Assembly: GCF_030811855.1 (NCBI RefSeq)
Contig: NZ_JAUSRN010000003.1
Span: forward strand, 1-64,000
Length of the DNA stretch: 64,000 nt
Source: Variovorax paradoxus
GTDB lineage: Bacteria; Pseudomonadota; Gammaproteobacteria; Burkholderiales; Burkholderiaceae_C
Reading direction: 5' to 3'
The translations under genes were made by a program, and so were the position numbers. The stretch's first letter is position 1; the number at the start of each line of letters is the position of its first letter. The notes beneath the pieces were generated by a model. It was not told where the DNA came from. It saw only the letters and a program-made list of their open reading frames with translations, and did no database searches. Positions 37,228 through 46,997 of this stretch are shown one piece after another.

Positions 37228-38181
37228 CTAGCCCCCAGCGTCGAGCGAGAAGGCGGCGTGCCGATCCTGGGCCAGCCGCTCCACCAGCTGGGGCAGGGCG
37301 GCGGCCAGCAGCGGCTTCAGCGTATAGGGCGGATTGATCAGGAACATGCCGCTGGCCGGAAGGCCTGGGCGCTGCGTTTCGCCCGTGGGCGTGGTGGTCA
37401 GCTTGCTCGACTTGACCGTGAGCGTGGCGTGCAGCCAGGGCTTGCCGGCTTTGGTGGCCAGCGTTTTGAGCCGCCGCGGCAGGTCGTGCGCCTCGGGCCG
37501 CGGAATGATCGGGTACCAGATGGCGTAGGTGCCGGTTGCAAAGCGCTTGAGCGCCTCGGCCGCGAAGTCGAGCACGCGGCCGTAGTCGCTTTTGATCTCG
37601 TAGCTCGGGTCCATCAGCACCAGCGCACGGCGCGAAGGCGGCGGCAGGAACTTGGTGGCGCTGCCGAAGCCGTCTTCGCGCAGCACCGCGATCTGGCGAC
37701 CCGCCTCAAGTTGCGCGATGTTCGCGTCCAGCGTGCGGGCATCGGTCGGGTGTAGCTCGAACAGCTTGAGCTTGTCGTGGTCGCGCAGCAGATGCTGCAC
37801 GATAAAAGGCGAGCCGGGGTAGATGCGGGCGCCGCCCTTGGGGTTGAAGTCGTGGATCACGCTCAGGTAGCGCGCAATCGCATCGGCCAAGGGGGCTTCG
37901 GCTTCAGGTGTTGCTACCTTTTTGGTAGCTGACTTTGCAGCCGGAGCAGGGGCGGCAGGTGCTTTCTTCTCGGAAAGCAGGCGCAATATGCCTTCGGCCG
38001 CTTCGCCGCTAGTGCCGGCGTAGTCCCCGTCGAGCCGGTACAGGCCGGCGCCGGCGTGGGTATCGACCACGGTCAGCGCTGCTTCTTTTTCGAGCAGGTG
38101 GTCGAGTGTGGCAATCAGCACCGTGTGCTTGAGCACGTCGGCGTGGTTGCCGGCATGGAACGCGTGGCGGTAACTGAACAT
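37228..38181 (-). CDS. rlmJ: 23S rRNA (adenine(2030)-N6)-methyltransferase
   Basis: A 317-residue methyltransferase for A2030 of 23S rRNA. It opens FSYRHAFHAGNHADVLKH, the SAM site is TVVDTHAGAGLYRL, and the catalytic motif is DPSYE in place of DPPYE. The family is about 280 residues; the extra length lies mainly in a Lys/Ala/Pro-rich insert at about residues 78-102 (KKAPAAPAPAAKSATKK), which contains a palindromic repeat. The ATG at 38181 is chosen over an upstream in-frame start at 38220. Confidence 0.93.
   Translation of the reverse strand: MFSYRHAFHAGNHADVLKHTVLIATLDHLLEKEAALTVVDTHAGAGLYRLDGDYAGTSGEAAEGILRLLSEKKAPAAPAPAAKSATKKVATPEAEAPLADAIARYLSVIHDFNPKGGARIYPGSPFIVQHLLRDHDKLKLFELHPTDARTLDANIAQLEAGRQIAVLREDGFGSATKFLPPPSRRALVLMDPSYEIKSDYGRVLDFAAEALKRFATGTYAIWYPIIPRPEAHDLPRRLKTLATKAGKPWLHATLTVKSSKLTTTPTGETQRPGLPASGMFLINPPYTLKPLLAAALPQLVERLAQDRHAAFSLDAGG
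37913..37929. repeat. Small hairpin repeat inside rlmJ
   Basis: GCTACC (37913-37918), loop TTTTT, GGTAGC (37924-37929). In the rlmJ frame it encodes part of ATKKVAT within the non-conserved insert. Short hairpins of the form GCTAxx-A/T5-xxTAGC are, from memory, very abundant in Comamonadaceae. Confidence 0.55.
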
Positions 38182-38221
38182 AGGGTCGATGGTAACGGCT
38201 TGGGCGGGTGGCGCGCTCAAT

Positions 38222-38251
38222 TTGCCCGGATTGGCCGATTCTTCGTATAAT
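38222..38251 (+). promoter_or_regulatory. Promoter of the rplM-rpsI operon
   Basis: A perfect -10 TATAAT (38246-38251) lies 18 bp after TTGCCC (38222-38227). The resulting leader of about 120 bases contains a hairpin, GAAAAGGG (38337-38344) with CCCTCTTTTC (38354-38363), just before the L13 start; leader control by a ribosomal protein is possible but not shown. Confidence 0.7.
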
Positions 38252-38376
38252 CGCGGGCTTCGCAGCGTTTTTGTAGCCCCGCGGCGAAGATCAACTTCCC
38301 ACCTAAGAGATTCCCGTCAGAGGAACGCCGACCGTGGAAAAGGGCTCGCCAAACCCTCTTTTCAAGAGAAAAACTC

Positions 38377-38808
38377 ATGACCAAAACGTTCAGCGCCAAG
38401 CCCGCTGACGTGACGCACGAGTGGTTTGTGATTGACGCGACCGACAAGGTCCTCGGACGAGTAGCCAGCGAAGTTGCTCTCCGTTTGCGCGGCAAACACA
38501 AGGCCATTTACACGCCTCACGTCGATACCGGTGACTTCATCGTCATCATCAACGCCGCGCAACTGCGCGTCACCGGCGCCAAGTCGATCGACAAGGTGTA
38601 CTACCGTCATTCGGGCTATCCCGGCGGTATCACGGCGACCAACTTCCGCGACATGCAATCCAAGCACCCGGGCCGCGCCCTGGAAAAGGCTGTCAAGGGC
38701 ATGCTGCCCAAGGGCCCGCTTGGTTACGCGATGATCAAGAAACTCAAGGTGTACGGTGGCGCTGAGCACCCGCATACCGCCCAACAGCCCAAAGTGCTGG
38801 AACTGTAA
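38377..38808 (+). CDS. rplM: 50S ribosomal protein L13
   Basis: A 143-residue ribosomal protein with the L13 opening [20 protein letters not shown] and signature [10 protein letters not shown]; the C-terminus [18 protein letters not shown] is conserved. It is the first gene of the universal rplM-rpsI pair, 12 bp before rpsI, with its own strong promoter upstream. Confidence 0.98.
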   Translation: MTKTFSAKPADVTHEWFVIDATDKVLGRVASEVALRLRGKHKAIYTPHVDTGDFIVIINAAQLRVTGAKSIDKVYYRHSGYPGGITATNFRDMQSKHPGRALEKAVKGMLPKGPLGYAMIKKLKVYGGAEHPHTAQQPKVLEL

Positions 38809-38820
38809 GGAGCCTTGAGA

Positions 38821-39213
38821 ATGATTGGTGAATGGAACAATGGCACCGGCCGTCGCAAATCGAGCGTCGCCCGTGTGTTTCTGAAAAAGGGCTCGGGCAA
38901 GATCACGGTCAACGGCAAGGACATCCAAGAGTTCTTCGGCCGCGAAACCTCGATCATGATCGCGAAGCAACCCCTGGTGCTGACCAACAACACCGAAACG
39001 TTCGACGTCATGGTCAACGTGGCTGGTGGCGGTGAATCGGGCCAAGCCGGCGCAACGCGCCACGGCATCACCCGTGCGCTGATCGACTACGACGCGAGCC
39101 TCAAGCCGGTGCTGAGCCAGGCTGGCTACGTCACGCGCGATGCACGTGAAGTCGAGCGTAAGAAGGTCGGTTTGCACTCTGCACGCCGCCGCAAGCAGTT
39201 CAGCAAGCGCTGA
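38821..39213 (+). CDS. rpsI: 30S ribosomal protein S9
   Basis: A 130-residue S9 protein. It contains [26 protein letters not shown]-like helix residues ([11 protein letters not shown]), and the C-terminal RRRKQFSKR that reaches the P-site tRNA. The ATG at 38821 follows GGAGCCTTGAGA; a TTG at 38815 would add two residues. A terminator follows 21 bp after the stop. Confidence 0.98.
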   Translation: MIGEWNNGTGRRKSSVARVFLKKGSGKITVNGKDIQEFFGRETSIMIAKQPLVLTNNTETFDVMVNVAGGGESGQAGATRHGITRALIDYDASLKPVLSQAGYVTRDAREVERKKVGLHSARRRKQFSKR

Positions 39214-39234
39214 TACTGTTCGCTACGGACAAGA

Positions 39235-39255
39235 GCCGCCTTCGGGCGGCTTTTT
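39235..39255 (+). terminator. Rho-independent terminator after rpsI
   Basis: GCCGCC, loop TTCG, GGCGGC, then TTTTT: a tetraloop hairpin typical of strong terminators. Confidence 0.95.
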
Positions 39256-39392
39256 CATTGCAGCACCTTGGTAGTGGTGTGTTCGACCCCACTTTCCATG
39301 GGTGCTCGCTGCCGTCGTCCAGCCAGGAATGCGGCATTGCAGTAGCATTGGTTCATTGGCCGCATGTCCGGCCCCCCAAGGAGTTACCCCAC

Positions 39393-39758
39393 ATGAGCGC
39401 TGTTGCCGAAAACATCCAGACCCAGATGCCCGAACCGATTGTCTTCACCGACAGCGCGGCCGCCAAGGTGGCCGACCTGATCGCGGAAGAAGGCAACCCC
39501 GATCTCAAGCTGCGCGTATTCGTGCAGGGCGGTGGGTGCTCGGGCTTTCAGTATGGTTTCACCTTCGATGAAATCACGAATGAAGACGACACCACCATGA
39601 CCAAGAACGGTGTGTCGCTGCTGATCGACGCCATGAGCTACCAGTACCTGGTCGGCGCTGAGATCGACTACAAGGAAGATCTGCAGGGCGCCCAGTTCGT
39701 GATCAAGAACCCGAACGCCACCAGCACCTGCGGCTGCGGATCGAGCTTCTCGGCCTGA
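39393..39758 (+). CDS. erpA: Iron-sulfur cluster insertion protein ErpA
   Basis: A 121-residue A-type Fe-S carrier. The three conserved cysteines are in [11 protein letters not shown] and STCGCGSSF. It passes 4Fe-4S clusters to apo-enzymes. The ATG at 39393 is used because the longer frame (from 39258) runs through a terminator region; GGAG lies 10-13 bases before it. It is a single gene bounded by terminators at both ends. Confidence 0.96.
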   Translation: MSAVAENIQTQMPEPIVFTDSAAAKVADLIAEEGNPDLKLRVFVQGGGCSGFQYGFTFDEITNEDDTTMTKNGVSLLIDAMSYQYLVGAEIDYKEDLQGAQFVIKNPNATSTCGCGSSFSA

Positions 39759-39785
39759 GCCGGTCGTCCTTGCGTTCTTTGAAGA

Positions 39786-39806
39786 GCCGCCTTTGGGCGG
39801 CTTTTT
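39786..39806 (+). terminator. Rho-independent terminator after erpA
   Basis: GCCGCC, loop TTTG, GGCGGC, TTTTT, nearly identical to the one after rpsI. It separates erpA from the convergent anmK gene. Confidence 0.95.
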
Positions 39807-39833
39807 GCTGGGCGCAGGGCCCACTCGCTCGGC

Positions 39834-40964
39834 TCAAGCGGGATAGATCGCGCCTAGGACGCGAGCGCCGAGCGCTCCCGTGACGCTGGCAAGGTTCCCT
39901 GCCTCGCGCCGCACAGTGCTGCGCGCCAGCCAGGCAAACGCCGCGGCCTCGACCTGCTGCGGCGGCAGGCCGTGCTTCGAGGAGGGGTCCACTTCAACGC
40001 CCGGCAGCAGCGCGCGCAAGCGAGCAAGCAGGTGGTCGTTCAAGGCGCCGCCGCCGCAAACAATCAGCACCTTGCTATTGTTTCCGTAGCTCAGGAGGTC
40101 GGCCGCGCACACGCTGGCAGTGAATTCGGCCAAGGTGGCCTGCACGTCGGCGGCCGCGGCGTTTGCCGCTGTGCCGAGGCACGCGGAAAGCCAGCTGGGG
40201 TTGAACAGGTCGCGTCCCGTGCTTTTGGGCGGCAGCTTCGCGAAAAAAGGCTCGGCCCGCAGCCGTGCGAGCAGTTCGGGAAGCACCTGTCCGCTGGCCG
40301 CCCATTGGCCGGCGTCGTCGAAGGGCTGGCCAGTGTGAAGCTGGCACCAGTGATCCATCAGGGCATTGCCAGGCCCGCAATCGAAGCCAAGCACGGCAGG
40401 ATCTCCCGGCGCATCGGCGGGTGGCAGCAGGCTCAGGTTGGAAATGCCGCCGATGTTCAGCACCGCCACGGATTGGCCGGCCCGCGCGAAGAGTGCGCGG
40501 TGAAAGGCCGGCACCAGCGGGGCACCCTGGCCGCCGGCCGCGAGGTCGCGGCTGCGGAAGTCCGCCACCACCTCGATACCGGTCAACTCGGCCAACAGCG
40601 AGGGATTGTTGAGTTGCAGCGTGTAACCGACGCCATCGAATTCGGTGGGCCGGTGGCGCACCGTCTGACCGTGGGCGCCGAGAGCAGCGATCTTGCTGCC
40701 TGAAGTGCCGCCGTCCGCCAGGAGTTGGCCCACCACGCCGGCATAGATCCGGGCGAGGCCATTGCCGGCCAAGGCTGCGCGATGCAGTTCGTTGTCGCCG
40801 GGCGTGTTCAGAGCCAGCAGCTCGGCTCGCAGCGCGTCAGGAAAGGGGGCGGTGGCGTAGGCCTGCACGGACATGCGGCCGTGCGAGAAGTCGGCCAGTA
40901 CGCCATCGACCCCGTCGAGCGACGTGCCGGACATCAGGCCGATGAACAGTTCGCCGGCGGCCAT
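39834..40964 (-). CDS. anmK: Anhydro-N-acetylmuramic acid kinase
   Basis: A 376-residue sugar kinase that recycles cell-wall anhydroMurNAc to MurNAc-6-phosphate. The N-terminus is LFIGLMSGTSLDGVDGVLAD; VAVLNIGGISNLSLL and LGFDCGPGNALMDHWC follow, with the ATP-site segment IVCGGGALND. The start is at 40964, 44 bp after the endopeptidase gene stop, and both concern murein, so they may share a transcript. Confidence 0.95.
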   Translation of the reverse strand: MAAGELFIGLMSGTSLDGVDGVLADFSHGRMSVQAYATAPFPDALRAELLALNTPGDNELHRAALAGNGLARIYAGVVGQLLADGGTSGSKIAALGAHGQTVRHRPTEFDGVGYTLQLNNPSLLAELTGIEVVADFRSRDLAAGGQGAPLVPAFHRALFARAGQSVAVLNIGGISNLSLLPPADAPGDPAVLGFDCGPGNALMDHWCQLHTGQPFDDAGQWAASGQVLPELLARLRAEPFFAKLPPKSTGRDLFNPSWLSACLGTAANAAAADVQATLAEFTASVCAADLLSYGNNSKVLIVCGGGALNDHLLARLRALLPGVEVDPSSKHGLPPQQVEAAAFAWLARSTVRREAGNLASVTGALGARVLGAIYPA

Positions 40965-41008
40965 TGCTGAATAAGAGGGCGATCGCGACGAACGCCGTGC
41001 GCTGCGAC

Positions 41009-42349
41009 TCAGTCCGCGCTGGCCTGGATGACCGAGAACGCGGCAGCCAGTTCGGTGCGGGCACCCACGGCGATGCGCTCGAAGGCGGGCCGCAAGGCCG
41101 CGGTGATGGGGGCGCCGCCCTCTTGGGCAATCGAGGCCGGATCCTGGTATTCGCCGTTCACGCGGAACTCGAAATGCAGGTGGGGGCCCGTCGCCCAGCC
41201 GGTGGAGCCCACTGCACCGATCGTCTGGCCCTGGCTGATGCTTTCGCCGGCCTTGACGTCGACCCGGCTCAGGTGGGCGTAAGCCGTCTGCTGGTTGTTG
41301 CGGTGCTTGATGATGACGATGTTGCCGTAGCCGTTCTGCGTGCCGGCGAAATCGACCGTGCCATCGCCGACGCTGCGAACCGCGGTGCCCGTTGGCGCCG
41401 CAAAGTCGATGCCGTTGTGCTGGCGCCAGCTGTTGAGAATCGGGTGCATGCGCATCGCGAAGCCGCTGGACACGCGCGAGAACTCGACCGGCGAGCTCAG
41501 GTAGGCCTTGCGCAGGCTGTCGCCGTTCGGGCGGTAGTAGCTGCCCTTCTGGCCCTGCGGCTGGAACCACACGGCCTGGTGCACCTTGCCGCCGCTCTCG
41601 AACTCGGCCGAGAGTACGCGGCCGCTGCGCAGCGCCTGGCCGTCGGCCTCGAAGGTTTCATAGACCACGGCAAAGCGGTCGCCCTTGCGCAGCGAGCGCA
41701 CGTCGACGTCGCCCGCGAAGATGTCTGCCAGCTGGCTTGCCACGGCATCGGGAATGCGCGCGTCGTCGGTGGCCGCGAAAAGCGATGTGCGGATGCTGCC
41801 GCTGGCCAGGCGCGAACCCGGCGTCAGGGTGTCGCGCTCCGTGATGGCGGCAAAGCCGGTCGGCGTGCGCTCGATGACAAAGCGCTTGAAGCCGCCGTCA
41901 CCATCGGGAATCCAGCGGGCACTCAGCTTCTTGAGCTGGTTTTCTTGCGTGGCTTCGGCCGTGATGGTGCGCCCAGCGCGCGCGAACAGCGCATTGCGGG
42001 CTTCGCTGCTTCCGCGCACGAACGCGGTGGCGGCGGGGTCGGAAATGCCCAGGCGCTTCAACAGGGCCTCGGCCGTGTCGCTGGACCGCGTGATGTCGGT
42101 GCGAAACAGCGTGAAGCTGAAGTTCTCGAGCGATTGGCTCTGTTCTGCGAAAGACAGCGGAGCGGTCGCTTCGAGGACCTGTTGGACCGGGAGGTCGGAT
42201 GCATCGGGGCCCAGGGAGGCCACCGCCAGGGTTCCGGCGCTCAGCAGGACCGCCGCAATGGCCGCGGTGATCTGCTTGGGGTAGGTACGGAACGTATAGG
42301 CCACGCGAGAAGCGAGGAGCTCCTCGGCGGCAAGAATGCCGTTGATCAA
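41009..42349 (-). CDS. M23 family murein DD-endopeptidase (MepM-like)
   Basis: A 446-residue zinc endopeptidase that cuts peptide cross-links for wall growth. An N-terminal membrane anchor (about residues 25-50) precedes a middle domain and the LytM domain with ligands in RQHNGIDFAAP and TGPHLHFEFR. The only upstream start giving the anchor is TTG at 42349; a GTG at 42304 would shorten the cytoplasmic stub by 15 residues. It is divergent from tyrS and next to anmK. Confidence 0.88.
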   Translation of the reverse strand: MINGILAAEELLASRVAYTFRTYPKQITAAIAAVLLSAGTLAVASLGPDASDLPVQQVLEATAPLSFAEQSQSLENFSFTLFRTDITRSSDTAEALLKRLGISDPAATAFVRGSSEARNALFARAGRTITAEATQENQLKKLSARWIPDGDGGFKRFVIERTPTGFAAITERDTLTPGSRLASGSIRTSLFAATDDARIPDAVASQLADIFAGDVDVRSLRKGDRFAVVYETFEADGQALRSGRVLSAEFESGGKVHQAVWFQPQGQKGSYYRPNGDSLRKAYLSSPVEFSRVSSGFAMRMHPILNSWRQHNGIDFAAPTGTAVRSVGDGTVDFAGTQNGYGNIVIIKHRNNQQTAYAHLSRVDVKAGESISQGQTIGAVGSTGWATGPHLHFEFRVNGEYQDPASIAQEGGAPITAALRPAFERIAVGARTELAAAFSVIQASAD

Positions 42350-42505
42350 ACTTTGAATTCCAGCTCAGGTTCTGCAAATCCGCGCTGCAAAGCCCAGGAT
42401 GGTCAGGGCGGCAGGACGGTGCGGAAAAAGCGCCGCTTAGAATCCGGCGCTTGAATAGTCGGGCTGAGTATAGCTTCGGCAACCTGAAAATCAGCCAAAA
42501 AGCCT

Positions 42506-43738
42506 ATGAATCCCGAATCTGTTACATCCAATGGCCTGTCCGATGGTGTAAGACGAGCGCTCGAAATATCCCTCCGCGGTGCCGACGAGCTCCTGCCCCA
42601 GGACGAGTGGGTGCGCAAGCTGCAGCACTCCGAAGCCACCGGAACGCCGTTGCGTATCAAGCTGGGGCTGGACCCCACCGCGCCGGATATCCACATTGGC
42701 CATACGGTTGTCCTCAACAAGATGCGGCAGCTTCAGGACCTGGGGCACCGGGTCATCTTCCTGATCGGCGACTTCACGACCACCATTGGCGACCCGTCGG
42801 GCCGCAACAGCACCCGCCCGCCGCTGACGCGCGAGCAGATCGAAGCCAACGCCCAGACCTACTACCGGCAGGCCAGCCTGGTGCTGGACCCCGAAAAGAC
42901 CGAGATCCGCTACAACTCCGAGTGGAGCGACCCCCTGGGCGCTCGCGGCATGATCCAGCTGGCGGCCAAGTACACGGTGGCGCGGATGATGGAGCGTGAC
43001 GACTTCAGCAAGCGCTTCAAGGCCGGCCAGTCGATCTCGGTGCACGAATTCCTCTACCCGCTCATGCAAGGCTACGACTCCGTGGCGCTCAAAAGCGACC
43101 TTGAGCTGGGCGGGACCGACCAGAAGTTCAATCTGCTCGTTGGCCGGCATCTCCAGCAGGAATACGGTCAAGAGCCGCAGTGCATACTCACTATGCCGCT
43201 GCTGGAGGGGCTTGATGGCGTCGAAAAGATGTCCAAGAGCAAGAACAACTACATCGGAATCAGCGAAGACGCCAACACCATGTTCGCCAAGGTGCTGTCG
43301 ATCTCCGATGAGCTGATGTGGCGCTGGTACACGCTGCTGAGCTTCCAGTCGCTGGCGCAGATCGAGGCGCTCAGGGCGGAGATCGCGGGCGGGCGCAACC
43401 CGAAGGATGCGAAGGTGGCGCTGGCCAAGGAAATCACTGCGCGCTTCCACAGCGCGGCGGCGGCCGATGCGGCCGAGCAGGATTTCATCAACCGCAGCAA
43501 GGGCGGTGTGCCCGACGACATTCCCGAGGTGTCGCTGCAAGGCGCCCCGCTGGGCATTGCGCAACTGCTCAAGCAAGCGGGATTGGCTCCTTCGACCTCG
43601 GAGGGTAATCGGCTGATCGACGGAGGGGGCGTGCGCGTGGACTCCGTGGTGATCAGCGACAAAGCGCTCAAGCTGGCCGCGGGCCGCTATGTGGTGCAGG
43701 TCGGCAAGCGCAAGTTTGCGCGCGTGACGGTCGGCTGA
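42506..43738 (+). CDS. tyrS: Tyrosyl-tRNA synthetase
   Basis: A 410-residue class I synthetase. The HIGH motif is in [12 protein letters not shown], the KMSKS motif in [14 protein letters not shown], and the C-terminal S4 domain ([15 protein letters not shown]) binds tRNA. The length fits the TyrS group. The promoter region shared with mepM is 156 bp. A GC hairpin without a U-run follows. Confidence 0.97.
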   Translation: MNPESVTSNGLSDGVRRALEISLRGADELLPQDEWVRKLQHSEATGTPLRIKLGLDPTAPDIHIGHTVVLNKMRQLQDLGHRVIFLIGDFTTTIGDPSGRNSTRPPLTREQIEANAQTYYRQASLVLDPEKTEIRYNSEWSDPLGARGMIQLAAKYTVARMMERDDFSKRFKAGQSISVHEFLYPLMQGYDSVALKSDLELGGTDQKFNLLVGRHLQQEYGQEPQCILTMPLLEGLDGVEKMSKSKNNYIGISEDANTMFAKVLSISDELMWRWYTLLSFQSLAQIEALRAEIAGGRNPKDAKVALAKEITARFHSAAAADAAEQDFINRSKGGVPDDIPEVSLQGAPLGIAQLLKQAGLAPSTSEGNRLIDGGGVRVDSVVISDKALKLAAGRYVVQVGKRKFARVTVG

Positions 43739-43749
43739 CGGACGGGGGA

Positions 43750-43769
43750 GCGGCGCCAGGCAGCGCCGC
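43750..43769. other. GC-rich hairpin between convergent tyrS and ompA-like genes
   Basis: GCGGCGC (43750-43756), loop CAGGCA, GCGCCGC (43763-43769), a perfect 7-bp stem. It lacks a T-run on either strand, so its value as a bidirectional terminator is uncertain. Confidence 0.45.
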
Positions 43770-43774
43770 GGACC

Positions 43775-44389
43775 TCATCGGACCTCGATGGTGACGCGCC
43801 GGTTGCGCGGTTCGTCCACCTCGTCGGCGGTGGGAACGGCGAGTTCGCGCTCGCCGCGGCCCACAGCCTCGATGCGCTTCGCAGGGAACTGCCGCTCCAC
43901 GAAGATCTGCGCCACTTCTTGTGCGCGGCGCTGCGAGAGCATGTCGTTCTGCTCGAGCGCGCCCTTGGTGTCGGTATGCCCGGTCACCACGATGTCGCTG
44001 CCGCTGCGGGTCTGCGCTGCAGCCAATGCTTCGTTCACGATTTGCTGCGACGTTGGCGTGAGCCGGGTGCCGCCCACGTCGAAATACAACGTGTAGCGCT
44101 GGGGCGGGGGTGGCTGCATGTCGAACAGGAACTTGTTCTCGGCATGCACCTTGGCCGGGTCGACCTGGTCGACTACCGGAGCGCCGGACGCGCCGACCGA
44201 GGCGGTGGCGCGCTGGTAGGGCTTGGAAAGAATCTCTTCGCCGTCCTTGACGCGTACCGCCACGGCAGAAGGCTTACCGTCCGCCTGGGGCAGCAGCACC
44301 ACGCGGGTACCCGGTGCCGCACAAGCGGCGAGCAACGCCGTGATCGCCACGGCAAGAGAGGAGAGGGCGCGGGTCTTCAACACATTCAT
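43775..44389 (-). CDS. OmpA family outer-membrane lipoprotein
   Basis: A 204-residue lipoprotein with lipobox LLAACAAPG (Cys about 22) and a C-terminal OmpA/Pal peptidoglycan-binding domain (VTGHTDTKGALEQNDMLSQR, then NRRVTIEVR). It should tie the outer membrane to murein. Its start overlaps the FecR-domain gene stop by 4 bp. The middle region with PPPPQRYTLYFDVGG links anchor and domain. Confidence 0.9.
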   Translation of the reverse strand: MNVLKTRALSSLAVAITALLAACAAPGTRVVLLPQADGKPSAVAVRVKDGEEILSKPYQRATASVGASGAPVVDQVDPAKVHAENKFLFDMQPPPPQRYTLYFDVGGTRLTPTSQQIVNEALAAAQTRSGSDIVVTGHTDTKGALEQNDMLSQRRAQEVAQIFVERQFPAKRIEAVGRGERELAVPTADEVDEPRNRRVTIEVR

Positions 44390-44877
44390 GGCTGGCCGTC
44401 GGCCTGGACGATGAAATCGGTGCCGCGGATGCCGATCGTGGCGGTTTGCGTTTCCACGCGGATCGCGTCGGGATTGGTCTTGCCGATGAGGCCGGTGATC
44501 ATGCGCATCGAACCGCGCAGCAGCGAAACGAGCACGCCACCTTCATGCGTCGTGGAATTGAAATGGAATTCCTTCAAGTCCAATCGAGAAGACGGCCCGA
44601 CCATCAGGGTGGTGTCGTCGCGCAGGACCACCGAGGCGGATGAGTCCGGACCCGTCACGATACGATCGACGGCGGCCAGTGCATCGCCCGCGCTGGCCGT
44701 TCGGCTCGTGCCGGCGGCGCTCAGTAGTTGAACGTTGCCGCGTACCGACTTAACGAATCCCGCCTGGGGCTCGGCGACGGGCTTGGCAACTGGCGGGCTC
44801 GAAGGACTCTGTGCTTGGGCGAACGCCGCTGCGCCACACAAGGCGAGCCCTCCCATGACGCTCGAGAATTTTTTCAT
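44386..44877 (-). CDS. FecR domain exported protein
   Basis: A 163-residue protein with a signal peptide (VMGGLALCGAAAFAQAQ) and a FecR domain (RTASAGDALAAVDRIVTGPD, then DDTTLMVGPSSRLDLKEF). The classical FecR anti-sigma role needs a sigma factor and TonB receptor, none of which is here; instead it is paired with an OmpA lipoprotein, as in stand-alone surface FecR proteins. The ATG at 44877 is chosen from the signal peptide; longer frames add unrelated sequence. Confidence 0.88.
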   Translation of the reverse strand: MKKFSSVMGGLALCGAAAFAQAQSPSSPPVAKPVAEPQAGFVKSVRGNVQLLSAAGTSRTASAGDALAAVDRIVTGPDSSASVVLRDDTTLMVGPSSRLDLKEFHFNSTTHEGGVLVSLLRGSMRMITGLIGKTNPDAIRVETQTATIGIRGTDFIVQADGQP

Positions 44878-44898
44878 CACATCACCCTCTCTGCGAAT

Positions 44899-44938
44899 GT
44901 CTCGCGGTGAGACAAATATTAAAACGCGTGCGTACGCA
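44899..44938. promoter_or_regulatory. Palindromes in the fecR / cation transporter divergent gap
   Basis: GTCTC-GCGGT-GAGAC (44899-44913) is a short hairpin, and TGCGTACGCA (44929-44938) is a perfect 10-bp palindrome. They occupy the 148-bp gap between the two divergent genes. Either could be an operator; no matching regulator gene is adjacent. Confidence 0.35.
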
Positions 44939-45025
44939 TAGAGCCTACCCCAGATAATCCAACAGCCAGATGTGGCCTTTTGCCTCATTTTTGCTGTCTT
45001 TATCGCTTGACGATTTTCGCCGCGC

Positions 45026-45933
45026 ATGATCCTTACGCCCAAGACGCTGCTTCGCGTTTCCGTTGCCGTTGCCCTCGTCACGATTCTGCTCAAGGGACTG
45101 GCGGGCTACCTGACCAACTCGATGGGCTTGATCTCGGATGCCATGGAGTCGTTCGTCAATCTTGCCAGCGCCATGTTCGCGCTGGCCATGGTGACCATTG
45201 CCGCTCGGCCTGCTGACGAAGACCATCCCTATGGCCACCACAAGGCCGAATATTTCTCCTCGGGTTTCGAAGGCATCCTGATCGTCGGCGCTGCGGCGGC
45301 CATTCTCTGGGTTTCGGTGCAACGCCTGCTTTCTCCCGAGCCCCTCGAACAGCTGGGTTGGGGCTTGAGTCTTTCGGTCGTCAGTTCGGGCTTCAATGCG
45401 GCCCTTGCCTTCGCGCTGTTTCGCGCAGCTCGGTCGCACCGGTCAATTGCACTGGAGGCCGATGCGCGGCATCTCATGACCGACGTATGGACCTCGGCGG
45501 GGGTGGTGATCGGCATCGTGGCCGTGCACTTCAGCGGCTGGCTCTGGCTCGACCCGCTGCTGGCCATCGGCGTGGCGCTCAACATCGTGCGTGAAGGCGT
45601 CAAGCTGGTGTGGCGCTCATCGCAAGGGCTGATGGACGAAGCTCTCGACCCCGAGACCATCGCCACGCTGCGCACCACGCTCGACCAGTTCGCCGCCCGC
45701 CTGCCCGAAGGCGCGCGCGTGCGCTTCGACGACATGGTGACGCGGCGCGCAGGCCAGCGCCGCTTTGCCGACCTGCACATGCACGTGCCTGGCGATTGGA
45801 CCCTGCAGCACGCAGCCGCCCTGCGCGACGAACTCGAGCAGACGCTGATGGATGCCGTGCCCGGATTGCGCGTGACCATCCAGTTGCTGCCGCTGGGCAT
45901 GGAAGCCCGCGCCACCCAGATGGAGGGACAGGC

Positions 45934-45937
<4 letters not shown>
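45026..45937 (+). CDS. Cation diffusion facilitator transporter (FieF-like)
   Basis: A 303-residue metal exporter with six membrane helices and a C-terminal cytoplasmic domain. Metal-binding segments are [15 protein letters not shown] and [17 protein letters not shown], and the loop [14 protein letters not shown] is the family marker. It should export Zn, Fe or similar divalent ions. Its stop overlaps the dtd start by 4 bp. Confidence 0.92.
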
Positions 45938-46377
<440 letters not shown>

Positions 46378-46385
46378 CGCTGCCC

Positions 46386-46997
46386 TCAGGTGCGCTCGAG
46401 CACGGCTTCCCAGAGCACCTTCGGCTCTTGGTAGCGGTGCACCGTGAGTTCCTCCAGATGCAGCATGCGCCAGCCGTGGGCAAAGAGCCGTTCCACCGCG
46501 GTGCGGTCGAAGAATCGCTTGGGTACGCCGTCCACCAGATAAAAGGAATCCTTTCCGTCGGGCGGAGGCCCGCTGGCGCCATGGCGGAAGTCGTTCACCG
46601 AATTCAGCCTGCAGAGCAGCACGCCGCCCGGGCGAAGCACGCGGTGGATCCGCCTTTCCAGGGCGAGCGTCTCGTCCCAGGCGAAGTAATGCAGCGAGAG
46701 GCTCGCGACCACCACGCCCACGCTGCCTTCCGCGTCCCCCGCGGGTAGCGGGAAGGGCGCCTCACGGAAGTCGCCGCAGTGGAACTCCGCGCCTTGCGGC
46801 ACTCGAATCCGCGCGGCCGCCACGGATTCGGCCGACAGCTCGATGCCGACCACCCGCAAACCTGCGCCGACCAGCACGGCGCTGTCGGGGCCAGTGCCGC
46901 AACCCAGTTCGAGCACCGGGTCCGGTCCCGCGCGCTCGGCGACCAGCGGAAGCCAGCGCTGCAGCCACGGGTCGTTGGGCGCCGCAGCCGCAGTCAT
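46386..46997 (-). CDS. Class I SAM-dependent methyltransferase
   Basis: A 203-residue Rossmann methyltransferase with motif I VLELGCGTGPDSAVLVG and GAEFHCGDFREAPFP further on. The substrate is unknown; similarity to Methyltransf_11/25-type small-molecule enzymes is all that can be seen. It starts right after the ybeY stop, with no gap, so the two are probably co-translated. It is convergent with dtd (8-bp gap). Confidence 0.88.
   Translation of the reverse strand: MTAAAAPNDPWLQRWLPLVAERAGPDPVLELGCGTGPDSAVLVGAGLRVVGIELSAESVAAARIRVPQGAEFHCGDFREAPFPLPAGDAEGSVGVVVASLSLHYFAWDETLALERRIHRVLRPGGVLLCRLNSVNDFRHGASGPPPDGKDSFYLVDGVPKRFFDRTAVERLFAHGWRMLHLEELTVHRYQEPKVLWEAVLERT

Noticed and set aside
43750..43769. 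Bidirectional terminator between tyrS and the OmpA-like gene.
   Set aside because: The stem is strong but neither strand has a T-run after it, so it is listed only as a hairpin.
44386..44877. FecR as anti-sigma regulator of an iron uptake system.
   Set aside because: No ECF sigma factor, no TonB receptor and no cytoplasmic N-terminal anti-sigma segment; the protein has a signal peptide instead.
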